Assembly: GCA_046290675.1 (NCBI GenBank)
Contig: JBKAHA010000004.1
Span: forward strand, 682,001 to 746,000
Length of the DNA: 64,000 nt
Direction of reading: 5' to 3'
DNA from: Aureliella sp046290675
GTDB taxonomy: Bacteria; Planctomycetota; Planctomycetia; Pirellulales; Pirellulaceae
The stretch's first letter is position 1. Each line of letters starts with the position of its first letter. A program made the position numbers and the translations under genes. The notes below the pieces were generated by a model that saw nothing but the letters and a program-made list of their open reading frames with translations, searched no databases and had not been told where the DNA came from. Below, in pieces: positions 25,063 through 32,855 of this stretch.

Positions 25063-27333
25063 GTGTCACGAGTTGAATTGCTATCAACTGCTGTCCTGCT
25101 TGCGATCGGTACGATCGGGAGCGTGCTGTTCAACTGGCCAGTCCAGTCGGACGGTGGCGTTGGGCAATCTCAGCAAGTTGATTCCTCGGCATCTTCCGTT
25201 ATTCCAGGCGATTCTGGGCAGGGAGCTGGGGGCATCGGCGGGGATACAGGCAGCTCGTCCAGTGACGCTCAAGAGGGTGCGGCATCGCCAGGTTTGCCGA
25301 TTCGTCGCGGCGTTGAATCTGGCACTGCACGGGAACCTGTCTCGCTCATGCTGAGAGAAGAGCAAGAGGATTTACCCAGTCCTGCATATATCGATTTCGC
25401 GGCTCTGCGCCGTGGCGACCGGTTGCTAACAGCCGGCAACTACATTGGCGCGCATCAGCTGTATTTGAAGTTGGATGAAGAGACGGTCAGCGACATCGAC
25501 TCGACGGTTCGTTTGAGGATTGGGCTGTCGGCTGAATTCGCCGGCTTGGACGAGCAGGCTGAGAAGGTTTACCTGGGAGTCATTCAGTCGGATGGTTCCT
25601 CTGAGATTCAGCGAGCGTGGGCGCTGTTGGGCCTAGCGCGGCTATGGCAGGGTGCCGGGCAGCTTGAAGACGCGATTGAGCTGCTAAGTGAGTTGTCATT
25701 GATTTACGGTACGAGCGAGTATCCAATCGAACTTCGGATTCCAGTACTGCAAAGACTTTCTGATTGCTTGCAGCAGGCGTTCATCAAAGAGCACGGTGCT
25801 GAAGTCATTGACCGACTTCAATACTCGTGGAGCATTTACAACGTAGAGCCCGTCCTCGAAGGGCAACTGCAGATCGACGCGGCGCCGTTGGAGGACGTTG
25901 GTGAGGGGCGAGTCCTCAAAGTGGTGCAAAAGCCACTCGATGATTTCGAATTAGTGCTCATTGATGCTAGGCTGCCTTTTTCTCCGCTATTGCAAACGTT
26001 GGACGAATTGCAGGATCTGATCGACCAGAAATTTAGCTACAGCAATCGAGCTCGGGCGACGTTAGCTGGTCGATCGATCCAGGCGGATGCTGCCGCCTTG
26101 CCCTTGCCTGTTCTGTTGGATCAAGTTGTCACTCCATTAGGCTTGGTGTGGCGAGAAGAGAATGGGTTGGTTGAGTTTTTGCAGGCCAACGAAGTCTCGA
26201 GAATCGAGGCTCAGAAATACCAGCTTCGACGAGTCCAGCGTATCCTGCGTCAAATCCAATTGGAGACCGATGATCAAGGGATTCGGGCCGCTGCGGTGAT
26301 GCACGAAGCGAACAATGCGGTCTTGCTCGGGTTGCGAGAAGATGCCCGCAATAAATACTTTGCCGCCCGCGAAGTCGGCCCAAAGCACGAGCTCAGTGCG
26401 AAGCTCTATTTGAATACGGGCTATTTCCATGCGGAAGAACAGCGTTTGGATCTCGCGCTAGATCAATTTTATCGTGCACTCGATCAATCGCTTGCTCCGC
26501 AAATCCAGGCAGAAGCTTATTCCGAGATTGGAAGGCTCGAATTGGAATTGGGGCGAGCTGATAAAGCGATTCAAGCGTCAGCTCGAGGGCTGCGGCACGC
26601 AGTGGATGCTCGGCTGGCAGGCCAGGCACTGGTGACGTTGTGTCGTTCTTATCTCCTCGAAGGAGATCCCTATTCTGCCAACCGAGTGATTTACGACAAC
26701 GCGGATCGAATTCAGAAGCCAAGTCATAAACGACTTGCGACGGTGTATTCGAGCTACGCTCGCTTTCAAGCGACGAAACCCGTAAGCGGATTGCAGGCTC
26801 AGGACCAGCGGTTGTTGCTTGCTTTGGGAGGGCTGAAACCCGGGGATGTGAAGCACTTTTTGGATCACTTGATTATCGGGCGGGCTTACTACGACATTAG
26901 CCAACGAAGCACCGCAACGGAGCATTTGAACATAGCCGCTGCGATGGTGCATGGTGACTATTGGAAGGATCGGATTCGGTTCGAGTTGGCCGAAGTTGAG
27001 TATTTGGCCGGGAATTATAAGACGGCCCTCCAGATTCTTGAGGAGTCAGAACGCCAAACTCAAGACGTCTTGTTCGTGGGGCTGGAAACGCTGAGGGCCA
27101 ACGCGAAGAAGCGACTGGGGGACTTGGATGGGTGTATCGGAGTATGCCGCGGATTGCTGGCGATGGAGATTGACGAGCAGGGGAAACGCGATGCGTTGAA
27201 ACTGCTCGGCGAAGCCTACGAGTCTGCCGGAGATCTTCGTTCGGCTTCGCTTTGCTTTGCTGGATTGCTACCCAAAGAAACCGAAGTGCTTGTTGGCAAG
27301 ACCAAGGGAGTCGGGCAGACGTCCGTGGACTGA
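25063..27333 (+). CDS. Membrane-anchored STN/TPR protein, 756 aa
   Basis: Starts at a GTG. A hydrophobic anchor or signal lies at about residues 7-25 (STAVLLAIGTIGSVLFNW), followed by a Ser/Gly/Gln-rich linker to about 100. A first TPR-like set follows (LRIGLSAEFAGLDEQAEKVY). Residues about 300-370 look like an STN domain, the short module found at the start of secretins and TonB receptors (LAGRSIQADAAALPLPVLLD, LGLVWREENGLVEFL). The rest, to about 750, is an array of TPR helices (LYLNTGYFHAEEQRLDLALD, SEIGRLELELGRADKAIQAS). It leads a run ending in fliK-flgD-flgE, so an envelope role in flagellar assembly is inferred. No named family recognised. Confidence 0.75.
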   Translation: MSRVELLSTAVLLAIGTIGSVLFNWPVQSDGGVGQSQQVDSSASSVIPGDSGQGAGGIGGDTGSSSSDAQEGAASPGLPIRRGVESGTAREPVSLMLREEQEDLPSPAYIDFAALRRGDRLLTAGNYIGAHQLYLKLDEETVSDIDSTVRLRIGLSAEFAGLDEQAEKVYLGVIQSDGSSEIQRAWALLGLARLWQGAGQLEDAIELLSELSLIYGTSEYPIELRIPVLQRLSDCLQQAFIKEHGAEVIDRLQYSWSIYNVEPVLEGQLQIDAAPLEDVGEGRVLKVVQKPLDDFELVLIDARLPFSPLLQTLDELQDLIDQKFSYSNRARATLAGRSIQADAAALPLPVLLDQVVTPLGLVWREENGLVEFLQANEVSRIEAQKYQLRRVQRILRQIQLETDDQGIRAAAVMHEANNAVLLGLREDARNKYFAAREVGPKHELSAKLYLNTGYFHAEEQRLDLALDQFYRALDQSLAPQIQAEAYSEIGRLELELGRADKAIQASARGLRHAVDARLAGQALVTLCRSYLLEGDPYSANRVIYDNADRIQKPSHKRLATVYSSYARFQATKPVSGLQAQDQRLLLALGGLKPGDVKHFLDHLIIGRAYYDISQRSTATEHLNIAAAMVHGDYWKDRIRFELAEVEYLAGNYKTALQILEESERQTQDVLFVGLETLRANAKKRLGDLDGCIGVCRGLLAMEIDEQGKRDALKLLGEAYESAGDLRSASLCFAGLLPKETEVLVGKTKGVGQTSVD

Positions 27334-27334
27334 A

Positions 27335-28600
27335 ATGCAGACCAAGGTACTTCTATCGCAAACCAAGGTACTTCCATCGCAAACCGAGGTACTTTCATCG
27401 CAAACCGATGAGGCTCCCGCATTGATTCAGCGACTCGCAAACCTTTTCAGGACTCGTTTCAATCCGGCCGCGGTGCGCGCCGCCAGAATGATGGGGTGGA
27501 GCGGAGTGTTTTGCTTTGGTTTCGCAGCGACACTGAACGCGCAATCAACTGAAAACTACAAAGCCGATGCGCCACCCCCGATTCCAACCTCAACTCCAAC
27601 TTCGACAGCGCCTGGCTCCAAGTCAGAGGAATTGCAGTTTGCGCCGGATCGCAGGTCGGACAGGGTTGGAGGATACGAACAAGCAGTGGGTCAGTCGGGC
27701 TCGATAGCGAGCGAAGGGCCAGGACTTGGACGCATCCTGGATATGACGCAGCGAGTGAAGAGCATTATTGGCGACCGCGGAATGAGCGCCGGTAAAGCCG
27801 CGACGAATTCAACTGGCTCCGATAGGATGCGATTGACGGACCAGGAATCGACCCCTTCCAATGCATCCGAGTCAATTGTAACGCAGCAGACATCCGGACA
27901 GGCTGGTTCGGATTTGGCGACTCGCCGAGTTCGATCGGCAAAAGAGATCGTGGAGAGAATCGAGCTCCTTAAACGTCTTCGATCGGAATACAGTCGCAAA
28001 CGCATGGCGGCGATTCAAAATGATGATGGAGAGAGTCTCATTCCTGGTCCCAAGGAGGCGCTCCAAGGAGGTGGCCCCGCGTTGTCCGGGGCGGACATTC
28101 CAGGTGGGCAGTTTGTTACCGCCGAGTCTGGCACGACGCAAGCAATGCCTGAGATCGGAGCGCAAACTGATGTTGGGCAACAGGGCAGCAACGTCAATGG
28201 CGACTCAACTGCTTCTCCATTTGGGCAGGACATCGAACAGATCTTTCCCGCGCCGGTCGACGCGATGCAATTAGGGGAAAGCCTGTTTCGGACTCAGAAT
28301 TACGCCGCGGCTTTAAAGTCGCTGGAAAGTGTCGAAGTCGACAAGCTGACGGACTCGGAACACGTTTGGTTGGATTTGCTCATTGCACTTACGAAACGAC
28401 GACTTGGGATCCTCGATGAAGCCGAAGAGGAACTCAGGAATATTGCCAACATCAAGTCACGAGATAACTCGGTGCCGACAGCGCGGTTTTGGCTCAAGCA
28501 AACCGAGTTTACGCGCAAGACGCGACCATTGCTCGATCAACTTAATGACGAGTATCAAATGCTTGTCGAAAGGGCGAAGGAATATGCCAAGTCCCAATAG
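27335..28600 (+). CDS. Exported TPR-like protein, 421 aa
   Basis: The frame from the ATG at 27335 begins two bases after the previous stop. Its first part encodes heptapeptides repeated three times (T[KE]VLxSQ), from a 21-bp DNA repeat. The hydrophobic signal is well inside (MMGWSGVFCFGFAATLNAQ), so the ATG at 27488 or 27491 may be the true start, leaving the repeats in the leader. A long Ser/Gly/Gln-rich linker with a short coiled segment (AKEIVERIELLKRLRSEYSR) follows. The C-terminal ~110 residues are TPR-like (LGESLFRTQNYAAALKSLES, LGILDEAEEELRNIANIKSR). Probably a periplasmic partner of the preceding STN/TPR protein. Confidence 0.7.
   Translation: MQTKVLLSQTKVLPSQTEVLSSQTDEAPALIQRLANLFRTRFNPAAVRAARMMGWSGVFCFGFAATLNAQSTENYKADAPPPIPTSTPTSTAPGSKSEELQFAPDRRSDRVGGYEQAVGQSGSIASEGPGLGRILDMTQRVKSIIGDRGMSAGKAATNSTGSDRMRLTDQESTPSNASESIVTQQTSGQAGSDLATRRVRSAKEIVERIELLKRLRSEYSRKRMAAIQNDDGESLIPGPKEALQGGGPALSGADIPGGQFVTAESGTTQAMPEIGAQTDVGQQGSNVNGDSTASPFGQDIEQIFPAPVDAMQLGESLFRTQNYAAALKSLESVEVDKLTDSEHVWLDLLIALTKRRLGILDEAEEELRNIANIKSRDNSVPTARFWLKQTEFTRKTRPLLDQLNDEYQMLVERAKEYAKSQ
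27341..27403 (+). repeat. 21-bp tandem repeat, three units
   Basis: Units at 27341-27361, 27362-27382 and 27383-27403 share ACC(A/G)AGGTACTT..ATCGCAA with one to three differences, then a partial fourth (ACCGATG). The unit length is a multiple of three and keeps the frame open. Confidence 0.9.
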
Positions 28601-28967
28601 TGCGAAGCTGGAAGAGTTGACCTTGATGCTGCGTCAACAGTATCGAGCGTTGGATAAGATCGTCGACGGAATGGGCGAAGACGGTGCTTTGTCAGTTGAG
28701 GTCATGGGCCAGCATTTAAAGGCGATCAAGCAAACGGAAAGCCTGCTAGCTCCTATTCGTCAAGAGTTTATTGCAAGCGGCGAGACTTTGGACCAGCTTG
28801 CTCAAGAGGCCACCTCCGAGACCATCGAATTGGTGAAAGGTCTCATGCCGAAATTGGCGCAGCTTGAGAAAGTGACTGCCGAATCCGCCAAACGTCTGTT
28901 CCCAAAGATTCAAGAGAATGTTCGGGCTGTACAGATGCAGAACGCGTATCAGGCAGGTAGCCGCTAG
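28584..28967 (+). CDS. Small helical protein, possible export chaperone
   Basis: 127 residues from the ATG at 28584, overlapping the end of the previous gene by 17 bases. It is predicted all-helical with no signal or membrane segment: LEELTLMLRQQYRALDKIVD, VMGQHLKAIKQTESLLAPIR, VKGLMPKLAQLEKVTAESAK, VRAVQMQNAYQAGSR. Size, helix pattern and flagellar context recall FlgN/FliT-type chaperones, but FlgN is already encoded at 15886-16416. The client is unknown. The identity is a guess; that it is a real gene is well supported by the overlap and codon use. Confidence 0.6.
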   Translation: MPSPNSAKLEELTLMLRQQYRALDKIVDGMGEDGALSVEVMGQHLKAIKQTESLLAPIRQEFIASGETLDQLAQEATSETIELVKGLMPKLAQLEKVTAESAKRLFPKIQENVRAVQMQNAYQAGSR

Positions 28968-29061
28968 TCTCATATTCGTCTCTTATGAGCCAGGTCTGTT
29001 CTTTCGCTCTGACCTATGTCAGTGCAACTCTCGGTTCGAATTGTTGGTTTGATCGACGCCC

Positions 29062-30045
29062 GTGATTGTGACTCAATCCAAAAGAATGCTTGACCTTATC
29101 AAGCTCGCCAAGCGTGTGGGAAGATCACGTGCGCCAGTGCTGCTGACAGGTGAAAGTGGTACCGGTAAGGAACTTTTCGCCCACCTTATTCATTCCTCGA
29201 GTCCAAGAGCAGAGCGGCGTTACGTCACCTTGAACTGCGCTTCGCTTCCGAAGGACCTGGTTGAAAGTGAGTTGTTCGGCCACGAAAAAGGATCCTTTAC
29301 CGACGCGGTTGCCAGCCGTGTTGGACGCTTCGAGTTGGCCGAGGGTGGGACTCTCTTGTTGGACGAAGTCAGTGAGATTCCAACCGCCATCCAAGCAAAG
29401 CTATTGCGAGTCTTAGAAGCCAACCAATTTGAACGGGTTGGAAGTTCCGAAACGATTCGCCACGACGTTCGAATCCTGGCGTCTTCAAATCGACCGTTGC
29501 GAGAAGATGTCGCTAAGGGGCTTTTTCGATTGGATTTGTACCACCGTTTGAATGTAATCGAATTACAAATCCCTCCATTACGTGAACGTACGGAAGATCT
29601 GCCAATTTTGGCGATGCACTTCGTCGAGAAATTTCGCGAAGAGAATGACGGGATTATCCGTGGGCTTGAAAACGCCGCCATGCAGCAGCTCACGCAACAC
29701 ACTTGGCCCGGAAACGTGCGTGAGCTTCGAAACGTGATTCATCGCGCATGTATTCTTGCGGATACGGAGTTGATACCAGCTGAGCTGCTTTGCTTGGATC
29801 GTTGGGATGACGATTCTGAACTGAAACACGAGAGCGAATCTTCGTCTCGGGAGCTACCGCGTCGTTGGCTGGAAACCGAGTTGGCTGAGATCGAACGCGA
29901 AGTCATCTTGGCCGCGGTAGATAAATACGGAAATCAGCGCGTCGTTGCAGAAAAATTAGGCGTCTCACAGCGGACTCTGACCAACAAAATGCGGCAATAT
30001 CGCGAAGTGGACGTGTTGCCCATGCCCCGAAGAGATGCAGCCTAG
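29062..30045 (+). CDS. Sigma-54-type AAA+ transcriptional regulator without receiver domain
   Basis: 327 residues from a GTG. The AAA+ domain begins almost at the N-terminus: Walker A GESGTGKE at 30-37, Walker B TLLLDEV at 97-103, and the sensor/arginine-finger region ending TWPGNVRELRNVIHRACILA. The C-terminus has a Fis-type helix-turn-helix (QRVVAEKLGVSQRTLTNKMR). There is no receiver or other sensor domain, so control must come from another protein or from expression level. The loop that contacts sigma-54, normally GAFTGA, reads GSFTDA at 77-82. In known proteins changes there often abolish sigma-54 activation. It is a candidate flagellar master or mid-level regulator (FlrC/FlgR-like) because it sits just before fliK-flgD-flgE. 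Confidence 0.88.
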   Translation: MIVTQSKRMLDLIKLAKRVGRSRAPVLLTGESGTGKELFAHLIHSSSPRAERRYVTLNCASLPKDLVESELFGHEKGSFTDAVASRVGRFELAEGGTLLLDEVSEIPTAIQAKLLRVLEANQFERVGSSETIRHDVRILASSNRPLREDVAKGLFRLDLYHRLNVIELQIPPLRERTEDLPILAMHFVEKFREENDGIIRGLENAAMQQLTQHTWPGNVRELRNVIHRACILADTELIPAELLCLDRWDDDSELKHESESSSRELPRRWLETELAEIEREVILAAVDKYGNQRVVAEKLGVSQRTLTNKMRQYREVDVLPMPRRDAA

Positions 30046-30065
30046 ATGTCACCTAGATGCCACCC
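30042..30065 (+). repeat. Short 11-bp tandem repeat at the regulator stop codon
   Basis: CTAGATGTCAC is followed by CTAGATGCCAC, overlapping the TAG of the preceding gene; the second copy can pair with a downstream CAGGTG. Significance unclear. Confidence 0.5.
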
Positions 30066-30380
30066 AGGTGCGGATTTCTCTTGCTCACGTCAGGGCCACG
30101 TCGTGCCAAGGTCAGGGCAAACTCTTGGTGATAAGCGCAATCCTCGCTCCGCTCGATGCGAGCGAAGTAGAGCAAATCCGCAATGGATTTTGCCCTGCCC
30201 TTCTCTGCTTGGTCCAGTCAAACGGCGGTTGAGAACCCGTCTATTGCAGCAAACCAATACGTGAGCCGGGTTCGAGTCCCGATTACATCTCGTATTGGAA
30301 TCCTGAGCCGTTGCTAGCATTTCGCCTGCAGGAAATGCGTCCGTTCGGCAAATGTTGCATGTGTTCCATCATCATGGAAT
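30046..30380 (+). other. Intergenic region before fliK with interleaved inverted repeats
   Basis: 335 bases without a convincing gene. It holds two perfect inverted repeats that interleave: GAACCCG (30233-30239) with CGGGTTC (30267-30273), and CCAATACG (30254-30261) with CGTATTGG (30291-30298). As RNA this is a pseudoknot topology. The stretch also contains a tRNA T-arm-like GGGTTCGAGTCCC (30268-30280), but no tRNA cloverleaf can be drawn. Confidence 0.45.
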
Positions 30381-32330
30381 TTGGCAGAGTCCGGTTGTAA
30401 CGACTACCGAAAAACGCCGGCTTCCGGCAAGCTGATTTCGAGCGTTTTAAGGGTGCCGGCCAAGTTTGGCATCCTACTTGCATTCGATCTGGGCGTGATC
30501 TCCACAGGACGGAGAATTGGTTCCACGCAAGAAGGATCGACGGTTTTGGATGCGACCACCCAGTTGCCATTTCCTGTTGAGTCGAAGAGTCAACCGGTTG
30601 TCAGGAAGTCGAGCCGGCAGGAAGTAGGTCAAGATGAGTCCGTGAAGCAGGGCCCGAGTTTTCGCGAGACACTCGAATCGGAGTCCGCTCGGAATTCGGA
30701 GTCCGCTCGGAATTCGGAGTCCGATGTCGCCAACAACGAGCGCGTCAGCGAAGAACGGACTGAGCGCGACACAAGCCCTCTTTCTGAGGAAAGTGCTGAG
30801 TCGACGGAGACGCCGCAACCACCGCGCAACGAAATCTCGACATCCGAAACACCGGTGGAGACCGAAGTACAAAGCGGTGAAGAGTTGGGCTCTCAAGCGG
30901 TCGCACCGCAGGCCGCGGATCTCGTCGTAGCGGCTGGCTCCGATCCTATCCTGGATCCGGAAGCCGTGGGTGCCCAGCTCAACACAAAGGCAGAGGCTGC
31001 GACCCCAACGGTGGCAGCTTCAATCGGTTCCTCGCTTGTTGAAAGCGAAGTTTCTTTCAACCCCGGTTCATCTGGGCAATCAGTTGAGAGCCGACCTGCA
31101 GTGGTCGAGGGCATCAACGCAACGGGGTCCTCCCCGGTCGTAGCCGCTGAACAAGTCGCGACTCCCATTGAAGCACTGCAAACTACTGTGCAGATGGCAA
31201 CGCCAGTGGTAACAGAGAGCGTGCCTGCAGCTTCAACGATTTCAACGAATTCCACGACTTCCAAAACGGAGAGTGCATCAACAGCGGGTACAGAGCAGAC
31301 GCTTACTCAGATAGGAAATAGCAACGGGGAAACGGTCGGTGTGGCAGCACAAAGTCAGACGCCGCAAGCCGAGGCCGCTGTACCCGGACCACCGGCATCA
31401 GGGCTCAAGCCTAACGCGCAACCTGAGGCGACGCCGGCAGGACCTCTGGAATCCGACTCATCGATACCGAATTTGAATGGAGGAACTCAGGGCGATGAGT
31501 TGCTGGCTATCCCTGCCAATCCTGACGAGATCGTTGACTCAGAAGTTTCACGCACCGCGAACAACGCGGCGGCGCAAAACGGATTGCAGGCTGTTGACGG
31601 TGAGCTGAATCCCAATGAGGTCAGCGTCAATGGGCTCTCGTCAAACCCGGGAGACACGGTCTCTGTTGGCTCTAGCGATTCCAATCCATTGCAGCAAGTT
31701 CCCGATCAGCAACTGGAATCCGCCAAGGCCATCGGCGGTCAATCTGCGTCGGCAGACAGCAATCTTGGTGGTAACTCCAATGGGCATCATCCAGAATCCG
31801 GAAGTGGATTTGGGGAAGCGGAAGTAAGTCCGATCGTATTTCGTGACTCGACTGTTACGCCGGTTGCCCAGACAAATCGCGTCTCCGCATTCGAAGCCAT
31901 GATGCGAGCTTCTGACCCAGGCAGAGCTCAGGCGACCGGCCAAGCTGTTTCGGTGATGACGCAAATGGTGGAAAGCTTGGGCAGCGAACCCGTTCGTGTG
32001 GCCACGGTGGAACTACAGCCCATCGAGCTCGGGAAACTATCGATTCGCATCGAGCAAACAGGCGACTCGATTAGCGCCACGATTCTAGCTTCGGAGTCTT
32101 CCACATCGGATCTGCTCAATGGGCAGAAGAGCAATCTTCAGGAGGCTCTGGCTGATTTGGGCTACGAAGACGCGTCCGTCGACGTTTCGCCCGGTGAACG
32201 GGACGAGCAATCGGGCGGGGAACAAGACAAGAATGGCCAGCGGCTACTTGCGACAGGGAGCGAGTCACAAGAAACCGGCCAGACGGAACGGACTTATAAA
32301 TCAAATTCAGGCGTCGATATCGTCGTCTAA
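30381..32330 (+). CDS. fliK: Flagellar hook-length control protein FliK
   Basis: FliK measures hook length and switches export specificity through FlhB. The C-terminal Flg_hook domain is clear (VRVATVELQPIELGKLSIRI, EQTGDSISATILASESSTSD, LQEALADLGYEDASVDVS). The N-terminal ~450 residues are Ser/Thr/Ala/Glu/Pro-rich and disordered, as expected for the molecular ruler, and longer than in enterics. The start is uncertain: the frame opens with a TTG at 30381, has no early ATG, and a TTG at 30546 giving LDATTQLPFPVES is a plausible start. It contains an 18-bp repeat encoding ESARNS twice. flgD follows after 20 bases. Confidence 0.85.
   Translation: MAESGCNDYRKTPASGKLISSVLRVPAKFGILLAFDLGVISTGRRIGSTQEGSTVLDATTQLPFPVESKSQPVVRKSSRQEVGQDESVKQGPSFRETLESESARNSESARNSESDVANNERVSEERTERDTSPLSEESAESTETPQPPRNEISTSETPVETEVQSGEELGSQAVAPQAADLVVAAGSDPILDPEAVGAQLNTKAEAATPTVAASIGSSLVESEVSFNPGSSGQSVESRPAVVEGINATGSSPVVAAEQVATPIEALQTTVQMATPVVTESVPAASTISTNSTTSKTESASTAGTEQTLTQIGNSNGETVGVAAQSQTPQAEAAVPGPPASGLKPNAQPEATPAGPLESDSSIPNLNGGTQGDELLAIPANPDEIVDSEVSRTANNAAAQNGLQAVDGELNPNEVSVNGLSSNPGDTVSVGSSDSNPLQQVPDQQLESAKAIGGQSASADSNLGGNSNGHHPESGSGFGEAEVSPIVFRDSTVTPVAQTNRVSAFEAMMRASDPGRAQATGQAVSVMTQMVESLGSEPVRVATVELQPIELGKLSIRIEQTGDSISATILASESSTSDLLNGQKSNLQEALADLGYEDASVDVSPGERDEQSGGEQDKNGQRLLATGSESQETGQTERTYKSNSGVDIVV
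30681..30723 (+). repeat. 18-bp in-frame tandem repeat within fliK
   Basis: Two full units of GAGTCCGCTCGGAATTCG (30681-30698, 30699-30716) and a partial third. Such a repeat in a ruler protein could change ruler length by slipped-strand gain or loss of six residues. Confidence 0.9.
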
Positions 32331-32350
32331 CTCGTGAGGAGAAACTAGGT

Positions 32351-32722
32351 ATGAATGGAATCAATTCGACGACCGCTACGGTTGACTATCTGGAGCTATT
32401 GACGGTCCAGCTAAAGCATCAAGATCCAATTGATCCTGTTGATCAAGAGGGGCTAATCAACGACCTGACGCAGTTCTCCATTCTCGAAGGCATCGAAGAC
32501 ATGAATGTGTCCTTCGACCAAATGCTCAAACTACAAGAAATTACCCAAGGCGTTGGATTGGTCGGCAGGAATGTCAGCTACCAGGACGCCAATACTGGAA
32601 ACATTCACTCTGGCCGAGTCACTGACGTGATTACCACCTCGGATGTTTTGTCGTTGGTTGTCGACGGGAACTCAGTCAATATTTCGAATGTCATCGGTGT
32701 CAGCGATTCGGGTACCGAGTAA
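32351..32722 (+). CDS. flgD: Hook cap protein FlgD, minimal form
   Basis: 123 residues. FlgD caps the growing hook. The conserved N-terminal part is present: TVDYLELLTVQLKHQDPIDP, followed by VDQEGLINDLTQFSILEGIE. A short beta tail follows (ITQGVGLVGRNVSYQDANTG, VTDVITTSDVLSLVVDGNSV). The FlgD Tudor-like and Ig-like repeats that bring family members to about 220 residues are missing or reduced. An AGGAG-like site precedes the ATG. It is between fliK and flgE as usual. Confidence 0.9.
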   Translation: MNGINSTTATVDYLELLTVQLKHQDPIDPVDQEGLINDLTQFSILEGIEDMNVSFDQMLKLQEITQGVGLVGRNVSYQDANTGNIHSGRVTDVITTSDVLSLVVDGNSVNISNVIGVSDSGTE

Positions 32723-32855
32723 CGGATCTGCATCGTCAACGTTGTCAATGGATTGGATATGCCGAGGAATGATCTTCGGCACAACCCGACGTTCTACTTG
32801 TGGCTCAAGTATTTAGTGAACGGGCGGGGATATACGCGAAAAGGGGAAACGCAGG

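Noticed and set aside
30211..30300. Possible tRNA on the plus strand (GGGTTCGAGTCCC)
   Set aside because: The T arm nearly pairs, but no acceptor or anticodon stem can be formed with the flanks; kept only as an inverted-repeat element.
32760..32790. GCCGAGGA upstream of flgE as a sigma-28 -10
   Set aside because: No -35 at acceptable spacing; TCAA is only 12 bases away.
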